Part shown: in pieces, positions 25,934-34,551 of the stretch
Layout of the letters: every line of letters begins with the position of its first letter
Numbering within the stretch: position 1 is the first letter of the stretch
Notes under the pieces: generated by a model
Seen by the model: only the letters and a program-made list of their open reading frames with translations
The model's database searches: none
Told to the model about the DNA's origin: nothing
Position numbers and translations under genes: made by a program
Source: Affinirhizobium straminoryzae
GTDB taxonomy: Bacteria; Pseudomonadota; Alphaproteobacteria; Rhizobiales; Rhizobiaceae
DNA length: 64,000 bases
Assembly: GCF_007004135.1 (NCBI RefSeq)
Contig: NZ_VJMG01000059.1
Location: forward strand, 1-64,000
Reading direction: 5' to 3'

Positions 25934-25985
25934 TGGACTCTCTACACTACACAAGACCACGGCAGCGACCGTACTCACGCAGATT

Positions 25986-26002
25986 TTAACATTTGGCTAA
26001 AC
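25986..26002. promoter_or_regulatory. Near-consensus CtrA box upstream of sciP
   Basis: TTAA-CATTTGG-CTAA-AC matches TTAA-N7-TTAAC with one mismatch. It lies 53-69 bp upstream of the sciP start codon, an activating position. A GAATC site (26063-26067) lies further upstream. In Caulobacter sciP is itself activated by CtrA, so the box fits the known feedback circuit. Confidence 0.55.
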
Positions 26003-26173
26003 GGGAACACGGTTTTGTCGGAAATCGCTGACGAAATGCATTTCACCTCACATTTTTCGAAGGAATCTGCCGCCCGTTTTGCCTTTCGTAAGATTAGAAT
26101 GTTCTTTTCCAAGGTTTGAAGGCCGCCGGCCAAGAGAAAATGCGTTCTCCCGGCCGGTTCAGCAGGCATGTTG

Positions 26174-27205
26174 CTAGACGAGCATCAACCAGACTTCCGT
26201 CCGTCCCGGTCCCTCGTCGAGAACGGCGGTCCCGGCATGCGTCAGGCTGAGTGCATCCCCCTGGGTCAGGCTGGCCAGCGTCGTGCCGCTGGTGGTTGCG
26301 GGAGCCGCCGAGGGGATGGAGAGGCCAAGCAGCGTGCTGCTGCCATTGCGGCGCAGGGTGACCGTGTGACCGGAAGACGAGGCTGCCGATACGGTGAGGC
26401 CGAGTGCGTAGAGGCCGGTGGCCGGCACCACCAGCGTATTGCCGCCGCCGGCAAGTGCTGCCCCCAGTGTCACCCCGCCCTGTTCCAGCGCCAGCGTCGA
26501 AAATCCTGTGGAGGCGCCGCTCGCAGGGCTGGAAGTGCCGGCTGCGCGGTGGGCGCGCGCCATCGGCCGCGCCGGCAGCGTCACGCGTCCCTGCCCGTCG
26601 ATGCTGAGGCCGGTGCGCCAGGTGGCGCCATCGGCGCTGACCTTGACCGAAAACATGTCATTGCCGGCAAGCCCCATTTCGGCGCGGCCGGACCAGTTGC
26701 TCTGGAACAAGAGCGAGGCGGTGTCGCTGGCATTCGCCTTGTTGATCTTCAGCTGATGGCCCGCACCTGCGTGGTTCAGAAGGATGGCAGGAGAGGAGAC
26801 TGCCAGCCGGTTGCTGCTGTCAGGTGTCGCGCCGATGCCGAGCCGGGCCGGTGTCAGCGTATCGGGCAGGCCGGGCTCCACCCAGCCGCTGCCGCCATAG
26901 GCCATGATTTTTCCCATTGACCGGAACCAGGCGAGAAAGCCCGCGCGGGGGGCGAAAAAGCTCCAGCCGCCATCCTGCCAGATGGCGATCGTGCCGGCGC
27001 GGCCTGCCCAGGCGCCTGTGGCGCCGCTGGCCACCGCATAGCGGCTGGCCTCCGTCGGCGTTGCCGGCGGGCTTGCCGTTTCGGCCTCGATGGTCAGGTG
27101 GACAAGCTGGTCGAGGCGCAGCAGCGCCTCGTTGTGGGTCACGTGTTTCTGGGCCTGCGAAGGCAGGATGTAGGGCAGTGTCAGATTGGGCGTCGTATCA
27201 GCCAT
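26174..27205 (-). CDS. DUF2793 phage-tail-like protein
   Basis: A 343-residue protein. Residues 1-90 are the DUF2793 domain (TLPYILPSQAQKHVTHNEAL, then GTIAIWQDGGWSFFAPRAG), common in prophage and gene-transfer-agent tail or fibre proteins. The rest is Gly/Ala/Ser-rich, with a C-terminal beta-rich head-like domain (from about residue 220) that looks like a binding tip. No other phage gene is nearby, so it is either a lone remnant or a domesticated surface protein. It is divergent from the sox leader peptide and soxB. Confidence 0.8.
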   Translation of the reverse strand: MADTTPNLTLPYILPSQAQKHVTHNEALLRLDQLVHLTIEAETASPPATPTEASRYAVASGATGAWAGRAGTIAIWQDGGWSFFAPRAGFLAWFRSMGKIMAYGGSGWVEPGLPDTLTPARLGIGATPDSSNRLAVSSPAILLNHAGAGHQLKINKANASDTASLLFQSNWSGRAEMGLAGNDMFSVKVSADGATWRTGLSIDGQGRVTLPARPMARAHRAAGTSSPASGASTGFSTLALEQGGVTLGAALAGGGNTLVVPATGLYALGLTVSAASSSGHTVTLRRNGSSTLLGLSIPSAAPATTSGTTLASLTQGDALSLTHAGTAVLDEGPGRTEVWLMLV

Positions 27206-27421
27206 GGTTCATCTCCGCTTGCGTCTGCCCCCAAGTCTAGGCGCGTGCGGAGGGGGGTGGATGAAAACGACCCCAAGTGACTGAAATCGCGTGACTACTC
27301 TCTGAGATCATCCTCTGCTGGCGGTGGTGTTTCGGCTGCGCCAGCCGCTGCGGCGTGGCCGCGAGGCCACGGCTGCCCTTTTCGTGGGCGTCGCCATGAA
27401 AAGAGACAGGAGGTGAGGCGG

Positions 27422-27472
27422 ATGGGCCTTGTTCTTTGCAGTGCATGTGCGAAGGTGAGGCGAGTGTTCTAG
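27422..27472 (+). CDS. Candidate 16-residue leader peptide upstream of soxB
   Basis: A short reading frame encoding MGLVLCSACAKVRRVF. A very strong ribosome-binding site AGGAGGTGA (27408-27416) lies five bases before its ATG. Its TAG stop overlaps the AGGA likely used as the soxB ribosome-binding site, and soxB begins 9 bp later. This layout suggests translational coupling or a regulatory leader peptide. It is too short for homology, so it stays a prediction. Confidence 0.4.
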   Translation: MGLVLCSACAKVRRVF

Positions 27473-27481
27473 GATATCCGC

Positions 27482-28735
27482 ATGCGCTATTCCGCTTTCG
27501 AGATCGTCAAACAGGCTTTTTCCGGCAACCGGCACTGGAAGCCGGCCTGGCGGGAGCCGCAACCCAAGCCGCATTACGACGTGATCATCGTCGGGGGAGG
27601 CGGACACGGGCTGTCCACCGCCTATTACCTGGCCAGGGAATTCGGAATCACCAATGTCGCGGTGCTGGAAAAGGGCTATCTCGGCTCCGGCAATGTAGGG
27701 CGCAACACCACCATCATCCGCTCCAACTATCTCCTGGAAGGCAACGAGCCCTTCTACGAGTTCTCTCTGAAGCTCTGGGAAGGGCTGGAGCAGGACTTCA
27801 ATTACAATGCGATGGTCTCGCAGCGCGGCATCGTCAATCTCTTCCATTCCGATGGCCAGCGCGATCAGTATGCGCGGCGCGGCAATGCCATGAAGATGCA
27901 CGGCGTCGATGCCGAACTGCTGGACCGGGAGGGCGTGCGCAAGATGATGCCCTACCTCAATTTCGACCATGCGCGCTTCCCGATCCTCGGCGGGCTCTAC
28001 CAGAAGCGGGCCGGCACGGCACGCCACGATGCGGTGGCCTGGGGCTATGCGCGCGGCGCCGACAGCCGCGGCGTCGATCTGATCCAGCAGTGCGAGGTGA
28101 CGGGTATTCGCCGCGACGAGACCGGCCGGGTGCTCGGCGTCGAGACCTCGAAGGGCTTCATCGGCTGCAACAAGCTGGCGCTCGCCACTGCTGGTCATAC
28201 CTCGGTCACGGGCAAGATGGCGGGGCTCGATCTGCCGATCGAGACGCATGTGCTGCAGGCCTTCGTCTCCGAGGGGCTGAAGCCCGTGATCCACAATGTC
28301 ATCACCTATGGCGCCGGCCATTTCTACATCTCGCAGTCCGACAAGGGCGGCTTGGTGTTCGGTGCCGATATCGACTACTATTCCTCCTATGCCCAGCGCG
28401 GCAATCTGGCGACGGTGGAGCATACGATCGAGGAGGGCGTGTCGCTGATCCCCGGCCTGTCGCGCGCCCGCGTGCTGCGTGCCTGGGGCGGGGTGATGGA
28501 CATGTCGATGGACGGCTCGCCGATCATCGACAGGACACCGATCGACAATCTCTATATCAACTGCGGCTGGTGCTATGGCGGCTTCAAGGCGACGCCTGCC
28601 TCCGGCTTCTGCTTCGCCCATCTGATCGCGAGGGACGAGCCGCATTACACCGCCCGCCTGCTGCGCCTCGACCGCTTCCAGCGCGGCTTCCTGGTGGACG
28701 AGGGCGGCAAGGGCCCGCAGCCGAACCTGCACTGA
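27482..28735 (+). CDS. soxB: Sarcosine oxidase beta subunit
   Basis: A 417-residue subunit of heterotetrameric sarcosine oxidase, which oxidises sarcosine to glycine and a one-carbon unit passed to tetrahydrofolate, producing hydrogen peroxide. The dinucleotide-binding motif DVIIVGGGGHGLSTAYYLAR is at residues 33-52. H182 in RAGTARHDAVAWG matches the region holding the covalent-FMN His in characterised enzymes. The DAO fold runs to the end. It is first of the compact soxBDAG operon, 15 bp before soxD. The start lies just after a candidate leader peptide. Confidence 0.96.
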   Translation: MRYSAFEIVKQAFSGNRHWKPAWREPQPKPHYDVIIVGGGGHGLSTAYYLAREFGITNVAVLEKGYLGSGNVGRNTTIIRSNYLLEGNEPFYEFSLKLWEGLEQDFNYNAMVSQRGIVNLFHSDGQRDQYARRGNAMKMHGVDAELLDREGVRKMMPYLNFDHARFPILGGLYQKRAGTARHDAVAWGYARGADSRGVDLIQQCEVTGIRRDETGRVLGVETSKGFIGCNKLALATAGHTSVTGKMAGLDLPIETHVLQAFVSEGLKPVIHNVITYGAGHFYISQSDKGGLVFGADIDYYSSYAQRGNLATVEHTIEEGVSLIPGLSRARVLRAWGGVMDMSMDGSPIIDRTPIDNLYINCGWCYGGFKATPASGFCFAHLIARDEPHYTARLLRLDRFQRGFLVDEGGKGPQPNLH

Positions 28736-28750
28736 CGAGACGAAGAACCC

Positions 28751-29038
28751 ATGGCAAGCCTGATCACCTGTCCCCATTGCGGGGTGCGCCCCAAGGAAGA
28801 GTTTTCGATCCGCGGCGATGCGGTGCCTGTCCGCCCCGCGCCGAATGCCGGTGCCGAGGCGTGGTATGCCTATGTCTATGTGCGCGATAACCCGAAGGGC
28901 CGCATAGAGGAGCACTGGCACCATACCGCCGGCTGCCGCCGCTGGCTGGTGGTGGAGCGCGACAACGTCACCCATACGGTGTTTTCCGTTCGCGATGCCG
29001 CCGATGTTGCGAAGGCCCGCAGCGGGGAGGTTGCCTGA
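28751..29038 (+). CDS. soxD: Sarcosine oxidase delta subunit
   Basis: A 95-residue zinc-binding subunit of sarcosine oxidase. The expected ligands are visible: LITCPHCGVRPKEEF (two Cys near residues 6 and 9) and EHWHHTAGCRRWLVVERD (His and Cys near residues 58-63). It has no catalytic site and stabilises the complex. Its stop overlaps the soxA ATG by one base (TGATG), so translation is coupled. Confidence 0.95.
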   Translation: MASLITCPHCGVRPKEEFSIRGDAVPVRPAPNAGAEAWYAYVYVRDNPKGRIEEHWHHTAGCRRWLVVERDNVTHTVFSVRDAADVAKARSGEVA

Positions 29039-31995
29039 TGGTGTCCTATCGTCTCGCGGCCGGCGGCCTCGTCAACCGCGGCAATGCGCTCTCCTTCACC
29101 TTCGACGGCAAGATCTATCGCGGCCTGCAGGGCGATACGCTGGCCTCGGCGCTGCTGGCGAACGGCGAATTGCTGGTCGGCCGCAGCTTCAAGTATCACC
29201 GCCCGCGTGGCATCGTGACGGCGGGATCCGCCGAGCCGAATGCGCTGGTCACCATCGGCGCCGGCGCGCGCTCCGAACCCAATACCCGGGCAACCGTGGC
29301 CGAGCTGTATGACGGCCTTGCTGCGGCCAGCCAGAACCGCTGGCCGTCGCTGGCCTTCGATATCGGCGCCGTCAACAGCCTGTTGTCGCCCTTCCTGTCG
29401 GCGGGCTTCTACTACAAGACCTTCATGTGGCCGGCCGCCTTCTGGGAGAAGGTGTATGAGCCGCTGATCCGCCGGGCGGCCGGTCTTGGTCGCCTCGTCA
29501 CCGAGGCAGATCCAGACCGCTACGAAAAGGCCTGGGCGCATTGCGACCTCTTGGTGATTGGCTCTGGCCCCGCCGGGCTGATGGCGGCCCTTGCCGCCGG
29601 TCGCGCCGGTGCGCGCGTCATCCTTGTCGATGAAGGCTTCCGTCTCGGCGGTTCGCTGCTGTCGGACAGCGCCGTGGTTGGCGGTCTGAAGGCTGCGGAT
29701 TTCGCCGGGCAAGTTCTGGCGGAACTCGCGACGCTTTCGAACGTCACGCTGATGGCGCGCACCACGGTGTTCGGCTGGTATGACGACATGGTGTTTGGCG
29801 CGGTGGAGAAGGTGCAGAAGCACGTGGCGCACCCGACGCCGGATCTTCCCGTCGAACGGCTGTGGCGCATCGTGGCGAAGCGCGCGATCCTCGCCGCCGG
29901 TGCCGAGGAACGGCCGCTGGTGTTCGGCGGAAATGACCGCCCGGGTGTCATGACGGCGGGTGCGGCGCGCACCTATCTCAACCGCTACGGCGTGGCCGTC
30001 GGCCAGCGCGTGGCGATCTTCACCAATGGTGGCTCCGGCTACGGCCTGGCGCGCGACCTCACCGACAGCGGCGTCGAGGTGACGGCGCTGATCGACGCCC
30101 GCAGGGAAAGCGCCGACATCGCGCCGGAGAGCGTGCGGCTGATCCGCGGCGGAGCCGTGACCTCGACCCGCGGAACGCGGGCGCTGAAAAGCATCATCGC
30201 CGACCGCTCCGGTTTCGAGGAGGAGATTGCCTGCGATGCGCTCGCCATGTCCGGCGGCTGGTCGCCGGTCGTGCATCTGATGTGCCAGCGCGGCGCCAGG
30301 CCCGTCTGGTCGGAGGAGCGGCAGGCCTTTCTTGCGCCGGATGTCGGCGCGGCCTTCGTGGCGGCCGGCAGTGCGGCGGGGCTCGATCGTCTCTCCGCCT
30401 GTCTGCGCGACGGCGCCGACAAGGCGACGGTGCTTGCCCGCGATCTCGGCTTTGCCGCCTACGAGACCGAAATTCCCGATGTCGCCGGAGATTACGATCC
30501 GGCGTTTGCGCCGCTCTGGTATGTGCCGGGGTCGAAGGGCAAGGCCTTCGTCGATTTCCAGAACGACGTGACGGTGGCCGATCTCGGGCTTTCGCAGCGC
30601 GAGGCCTATTCGCATGTGGAAATGACCAAGCGCTACACCACCGGCGGAATGGCGACCGACCAGGGCAAGCTCGGCAATGTCAACACCATCGGCATCGTGG
30701 CCGGCATGCGCGGCGTTTCCCCGGCCGAGATCGGCACCACCACCTTCCGTCCGTTCTACACGCCGGTTTCCTTCGGCGCGATGGCGGGGACGGCGCGCGG
30801 CGAGCATTCACGGCCGGTGCGCCGCTCGCCGCTGCATGGCTGGGCGGCCCGCAACGGTGCCGTCTTCGTCGAGGCGGGGCTGTGGTATCGCTCCTCCTGG
30901 TTCCCGCGCGAGGGCGAGAAGACCTGGCGCGAGGCGGTGGATCGCGAGGTGCGGACCGTGCGGGCCAGCGCCGGCCTCTGCGATGTCTCGACGCTCGGCA
31001 AGATCGAGATTTTTGGGCTTGGCGCTGCGGAATTCCTCAACCGTGTCTACAGCAATGCCTTCCTGAAGCTTCCCGTCGGCAAGGCCCGCTATGGCCTGAT
31101 GCTGCGCGAGGACGGCATCGTTTATGACGACGGCACCACCAGCCGCCTTTCGGAAAACCATTACGTGCTGACCACCACCACGGCCTATGCGACGGACGTG
31201 ATGGCGCATCTGGAATTTGCCGCGCAGGCGCTCTGGCCGCATCTCGACGTGCGCTTCGCCTCCTCCTCCGACCAGTGGGCGCAGATGTCGATTGCCGGCC
31301 CGAAGGCCCGCATCATCCTGCAGCGGGTGGTGGAGGACGATCTCTCCGATGCGGCTTTCCCCTTCCTGTCGGCGCGCGAGGTGATGCTGAAGGGCGGGCT
31401 TGCCGCGCGCCTGTTCCGCATCTCGTTTTCCGGGGAACTGGCCTATGAACTGGCCGTGCCCGCCGGCTATGGCGAGGCAGTTGCGGATGCGATCATGGAG
31501 GCGGGCTATGAGGAGGGCATCTGCGCCTATGGCGTGGAGGCGCTCAACGTGCTGCGCATCGAGAAGGGGCATGTCACCCACAACGAACTCGACGGCCGCA
31601 CCACCGCCGACGATGTCGGCCTTGGCCGCATGATGGCGATGCAGAAGCCCGATTTCATCGGCAAGCATCTGTCGACCCGCTTTGGCCTGACGGCCGCCGA
31701 CCGGCTGCAGATGGTGGGCCTGAAGCCGGTGGAGGCGGATGCCGAGATCAAGGCCGGCGCGCATCTGCTCAAGGAGAACGCCAAGCCCTCGATGGTGAAC
31801 GACCAGGGCTTTGTGTCCTCGGCCTGCTATTCGCCGACGCTGAACTCCTTCATCGCGCTTGCCATGCTGAAATCCGGCCGCGAACGCTATGGCGAGAAGA
31901 TCGTCGTCTGGGATGCGCTGCGCGGCAGCGAGGTGCTGGCGGAGGTCTGCCCGCCGGTCTTCGTCGATCCCGACAACAAGAACCTGCATGTGTGA
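29038..31995 (+). CDS. soxA: Sarcosine oxidase alpha subunit
   Basis: A 985-residue subunit that binds NAD and tetrahydrofolate. The N-terminal ferredoxin-like Fer2_4 domain (GRSFKYHRPRGIVTAG) is near residues 45-75. The NAD-binding motif LLVIGSGPAGLMAALAAGRA is near residue 172. A glycine-cleavage T-like (GcvT) folate domain covers about 600-970. The length matches the family. The ATG overlaps the soxD stop. It captures the formaldehyde-level carbon as methylene-tetrahydrofolate. Confidence 0.96.
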   Translation: MVSYRLAAGGLVNRGNALSFTFDGKIYRGLQGDTLASALLANGELLVGRSFKYHRPRGIVTAGSAEPNALVTIGAGARSEPNTRATVAELYDGLAAASQNRWPSLAFDIGAVNSLLSPFLSAGFYYKTFMWPAAFWEKVYEPLIRRAAGLGRLVTEADPDRYEKAWAHCDLLVIGSGPAGLMAALAAGRAGARVILVDEGFRLGGSLLSDSAVVGGLKAADFAGQVLAELATLSNVTLMARTTVFGWYDDMVFGAVEKVQKHVAHPTPDLPVERLWRIVAKRAILAAGAEERPLVFGGNDRPGVMTAGAARTYLNRYGVAVGQRVAIFTNGGSGYGLARDLTDSGVEVTALIDARRESADIAPESVRLIRGGAVTSTRGTRALKSIIADRSGFEEEIACDALAMSGGWSPVVHLMCQRGARPVWSEERQAFLAPDVGAAFVAAGSAAGLDRLSACLRDGADKATVLARDLGFAAYETEIPDVAGDYDPAFAPLWYVPGSKGKAFVDFQNDVTVADLGLSQREAYSHVEMTKRYTTGGMATDQGKLGNVNTIGIVAGMRGVSPAEIGTTTFRPFYTPVSFGAMAGTARGEHSRPVRRSPLHGWAARNGAVFVEAGLWYRSSWFPREGEKTWREAVDREVRTVRASAGLCDVSTLGKIEIFGLGAAEFLNRVYSNAFLKLPVGKARYGLMLREDGIVYDDGTTSRLSENHYVLTTTTAYATDVMAHLEFAAQALWPHLDVRFASSSDQWAQMSIAGPKARIILQRVVEDDLSDAAFPFLSAREVMLKGGLAARLFRISFSGELAYELAVPAGYGEAVADAIMEAGYEEGICAYGVEALNVLRIEKGHVTHNELDGRTTADDVGLGRMMAMQKPDFIGKHLSTRFGLTAADRLQMVGLKPVEADAEIKAGAHLLKENAKPSMVNDQGFVSSACYSPTLNSFIALAMLKSGRERYGEKIVVWDALRGSEVLAEVCPPVFVDPDNKNLHV

Positions 31996-32008
31996 GGTGA
32001 CGCTGCCC

Positions 32009-32560
32009 ATGACCCTTTCCTTCGCGCACCGTCACGTTCTGGAAGATCATATCGTCGGGTTTGAGACGAAGCCCAACCCGCACCATCTGGCGGTCGCGCG
32101 CCGCCCGACGATCCTGTCCGTGCTGTCCCATGCCGGCTTCGAGGCCGGTGTGAAGGCCGCGCTTCAGGCGCTGGAGGGCGTCTCCGTTCGCATCTGCGGT
32201 CCGGCCGAATGGCTGGCGGTGTCCCATTCTGTGGGGCCGGAGGCGCTTCTGCGGCTGGTGCGTGCCATCGAGGGCGTCTCCGCTTTCGATCACAGCGATG
32301 GCCGGGTGCTGATGCAGATCACCGGGCCGAATGTCCGCAAGATCCTGTCCAAGTGCCTTGCCGTGGACATTGACCGTGACCGTTTCCCGATCGGCGCGTC
32401 CGCCAGCATGCAGATCGCCCATGTCGCCGGCAATCTCGCCCGCACGGGCGAGGATGCCTTCGAGATCATCGTGCCGCGCTCCTATGCCGGCACGCTGTTT
32501 GAGGAGGTGAAGGAAATGGGCCGCGAATTTGCGCTGACGGCCGCGTTTTCTCCGGAATAA
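32009..32560 (+). CDS. soxG: Sarcosine oxidase gamma subunit
   Basis: A 183-residue subunit with a truncated GcvT-like fold (SVLSHAGFEAGVKAALQALE, LMQITGPNVRKILSKC, EIIVPRSYAGTLFEEV). It completes the soxBDAG operon. I start at the ATG preceded by GAGGTGA; an in-frame ATG at 31988 overlapping the soxA stop is also possible. It ends next to the convergent Bcr/CflA transporter stop with no spacer. Confidence 0.93.
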   Translation: MTLSFAHRHVLEDHIVGFETKPNPHHLAVARRPTILSVLSHAGFEAGVKAALQALEGVSVRICGPAEWLAVSHSVGPEALLRLVRAIEGVSAFDHSDGRVLMQITGPNVRKILSKCLAVDIDRDRFPIGASASMQIAHVAGNLARTGEDAFEIIVPRSYAGTLFEEVKEMGREFALTAAFSPE

Positions 32561-33763
32561 TCAGGCCGCGGCCCTCTGCAGGTGACCGGCCCTGCCAAAG
32601 GTCAGGACCGCGACGAGTGCCGTGGCCACCGCGCAAACCGTCATGACCATGATCAGCGGCAGCGCCGTGCCATCATCGAGAATGCCGATGGCAAAGCTGC
32701 CGAGCGCTCCGGCGCCAAATCCGAGCGCTCCCATCAGGGCGGCGGCCGTGCCGGCAATCGCCCCATGCGCCTCCATGGCGAGAACATTGCAGCTCGGCAT
32801 GATGCCGCCGACCGCCATGACCATCACGAACACCAGCACGCAGGTCGAGACCAGACCGGACAGGCCGGCAAGCTGCAGCATCAGCAGAAGAAGGCCCGCA
32901 GCGGCAGAGACCGAGGCGCTGACCTTCACCATGGCGCGGATGCCGATCTGCGTTGCCAGTTTCGCCGAGACCTGGGTGCCGATGCCGATGCCGACCGCGT
33001 TCAGGCTGAAGATCACCGCATAGGCCAGCGGCGAGAGGCCGTAGACATTGATCAGCACGAAGGAGGAGCCGGCGATATAGGCAAAGAAGCCGCCCTGGGC
33101 GAGCGCGAGGGCCCCGGCATAGGGAATGAAGCTGCGCGTCACCAGCAGGCGGGCATACCAGTGCAGCGCCGCGCTTGGCCGGCTGGCAGCCCGCAGTTCC
33201 GCCATGCGGGTTTCCGGCAGCATGGCGGCCGTGATGACGGCCACCAGCAGGCCGAGCCCGGCAAGGGCCGCGAAAATGATGCGCCAACTGCTCCCTTGCA
33301 GGATGAGGCCCCCGGCGAGCGGCGCGAGCACCGGCGCGATGCTCAGCACGAGCACGACGGCCGACATCAGCTTTGCTGCCGCCTGTCCCGTATGCACGTC
33401 GCGGATGGAGGCGGTGGCTATCACCATGCCGATCGAGCCGCCGATCCCCTGCAGGAAGCGGAAGCCGAGCAACTGGCCGGAAGTTGCGCTGAGCAGGCAG
33501 CCAATCGAGGCCATGACGAAGATCGTCAGCGCCAGGTAGATCATCGGCTTGCGCCCGGTGCGGTCGGACACGGGCCCGTAGAACAGCTGGCCGATGGTGA
33601 ACCCGATGAAATAGGTCATCATGCTCAGCTGGATATGGGACGGGGTGGAGGCCAGATCCTCCGCCATGCGCGGCATGGCGGCCACATACATGTCTGTGGC
33701 GAAGGGGCCAAGCGCGCAGATGGCGCCCAGGGCGATGGCGAGTGCACGGTTATGGGTTTGCAT
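32561..33763 (-). CDS. Bcr/CflA-family MFS drug exporter
   Basis: A 400-residue major facilitator with twelve hydrophobic segments. The DHA1 motif at the start (LGPFATDMYVAAMPRMAEDL), loop motif A (GPVSDRTGRKPMIYLAL) and motif C (PVLAPLAGGLIL) mark it as Bcr/CflA, exporters of bicyclomycin, chloramphenicol and similar drugs. The start at MQTHNRA is the family opening; the frame stays open upstream through the operator region and is rejected there. It is divergent from a TetR regulator, with a paired operator between, so it is likely repressed until a ligand binds. Confidence 0.93.
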   Translation of the reverse strand: MQTHNRALAIALGAICALGPFATDMYVAAMPRMAEDLASTPSHIQLSMMTYFIGFTIGQLFYGPVSDRTGRKPMIYLALTIFVMASIGCLLSATSGQLLGFRFLQGIGGSIGMVIATASIRDVHTGQAAAKLMSAVVLVLSIAPVLAPLAGGLILQGSSWRIIFAALAGLGLLVAVITAAMLPETRMAELRAASRPSAALHWYARLLVTRSFIPYAGALALAQGGFFAYIAGSSFVLINVYGLSPLAYAVIFSLNAVGIGIGTQVSAKLATQIGIRAMVKVSASVSAAAGLLLLMLQLAGLSGLVSTCVLVFVMVMAVGGIMPSCNVLAMEAHGAIAGTAAALMGALGFGAGALGSFAIGILDDGTALPLIMVMTVCAVATALVAVLTFGRAGHLQRAAA

Positions 33764-33805
33764 TGGCGAGGTTTCCGGACAGAAGACGGATTGCAAGAAT
33801 GATCT

Positions 33806-33853
33806 GGAAACGATAGCGTTTCCTTGTAGAGGAAGGGAAACGCTATCGTTTCC
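33806..33853. promoter_or_regulatory. Perfect inverted-repeat TetR operator
   Basis: GGAAACGATAGCGTTTCC at 33806-33823 and its exact reverse complement GGAAACGCTATCGTTTCC at 33836-33853, separated by 12 bases. Each arm is itself nearly palindromic (GGAAACG...CGTTTCC), so this reads as two operator sites for a TetR dimer pair. It lies 43 bp upstream of the exporter and 34 bp upstream of the regulator, ideal for joint repression and autoregulation. Confidence 0.85.
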
Positions 33854-33887
33854 TGTTGTCAACCGCCGTTTCTCGGGAAGGAGTGCC

Positions 33888-34529
33888 ATGGCATCGGTGC
33901 AAGCAGCCGCCAAACGTCCGCCAAGCCTATCGGACGACGAGCGTAAAACATTGATTTTGCAGGCAGCGGAGTCCGTGTTCGAGCAATTCGGCTATGGCGA
34001 TGCAACCATGGAAGAGGTGGCCCGCGTCTGTGGCATGGCTAAGAAGACGGTTTACAAGTTCTATCCGGACAAGGCCTCGCTGTTTGGTGCGCTGGTCGAA
34101 AGCCATGATGACATAGCGTTGAGCGAGGTTCGCTCGGTCTCTCCGCTTGGCGATCCGCGCGACCGGCTGGTCCGCATGCTGGAGGAACTGGCAGCCCTCG
34201 TCCTATCGCCGCGACAGATCACGCTGACGCGCCTGGTCATTGCCGAATCGATCAAGTATCCGGAATTGGCGCGGCGGTTTCACCGCGACTGCGTGGAAAA
34301 GACACTCGGGCATGTGACGCAGGCGCTGGCTCAGGATTCCGCGCTTCGGCTGCCCGACGGGGTCGATCCACGCATCGTCGCGGACATGTTCGTGTCCACC
34401 GTGCTGGGCACCGTCCATCTGCGCGCCCTGATGCTGAACATGCGCAAGGCGGAGCTTGAGACCGAACTGGCCGCGCGCATCGCCTTTGCCACGGACATGA
34501 TCGCCCGGATCTTCGTGCGGACCGGTTGA
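33888..34529 (+). CDS. TetR-family transcriptional repressor
   Basis: A 213-residue TetR regulator. The DNA-binding domain covers about residues 18-65 (ILQAAESVFEQFGYGDATME, then GMAKKTVYKFYPDKASLFGA). The C-terminal ligand domain resembles the AefR-like/TetR_C_7 group (LTRLVIAESIKYPELARRFH). GGAAGGAG lies just before the ATG. It is divergent from the Bcr/CflA exporter and the operator pair lies between them. Its inducer is unknown. Confidence 0.93.
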   Translation: MASVQAAAKRPPSLSDDERKTLILQAAESVFEQFGYGDATMEEVARVCGMAKKTVYKFYPDKASLFGALVESHDDIALSEVRSVSPLGDPRDRLVRMLEELAALVLSPRQITLTRLVIAESIKYPELARRFHRDCVEKTLGHVTQALAQDSALRLPDGVDPRIVADMFVSTVLGTVHLRALMLNMRKAELETELAARIAFATDMIARIFVRTG

Positions 34530-34551
34530 CGGGGGCAGAAGGCCGGGCCGC

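Noticed and set aside
25934..25978. Longer sciP start giving 15 extra residues
   Set aside because: SciP proteins begin MTEM; the extra residues show no similarity and would cover the GANTC site and promoter area.
28876..30807. Antisense frame opposite soxA
   Set aside because: Shadow of soxA with biased composition; soxA motifs and operon overlaps are decisive.
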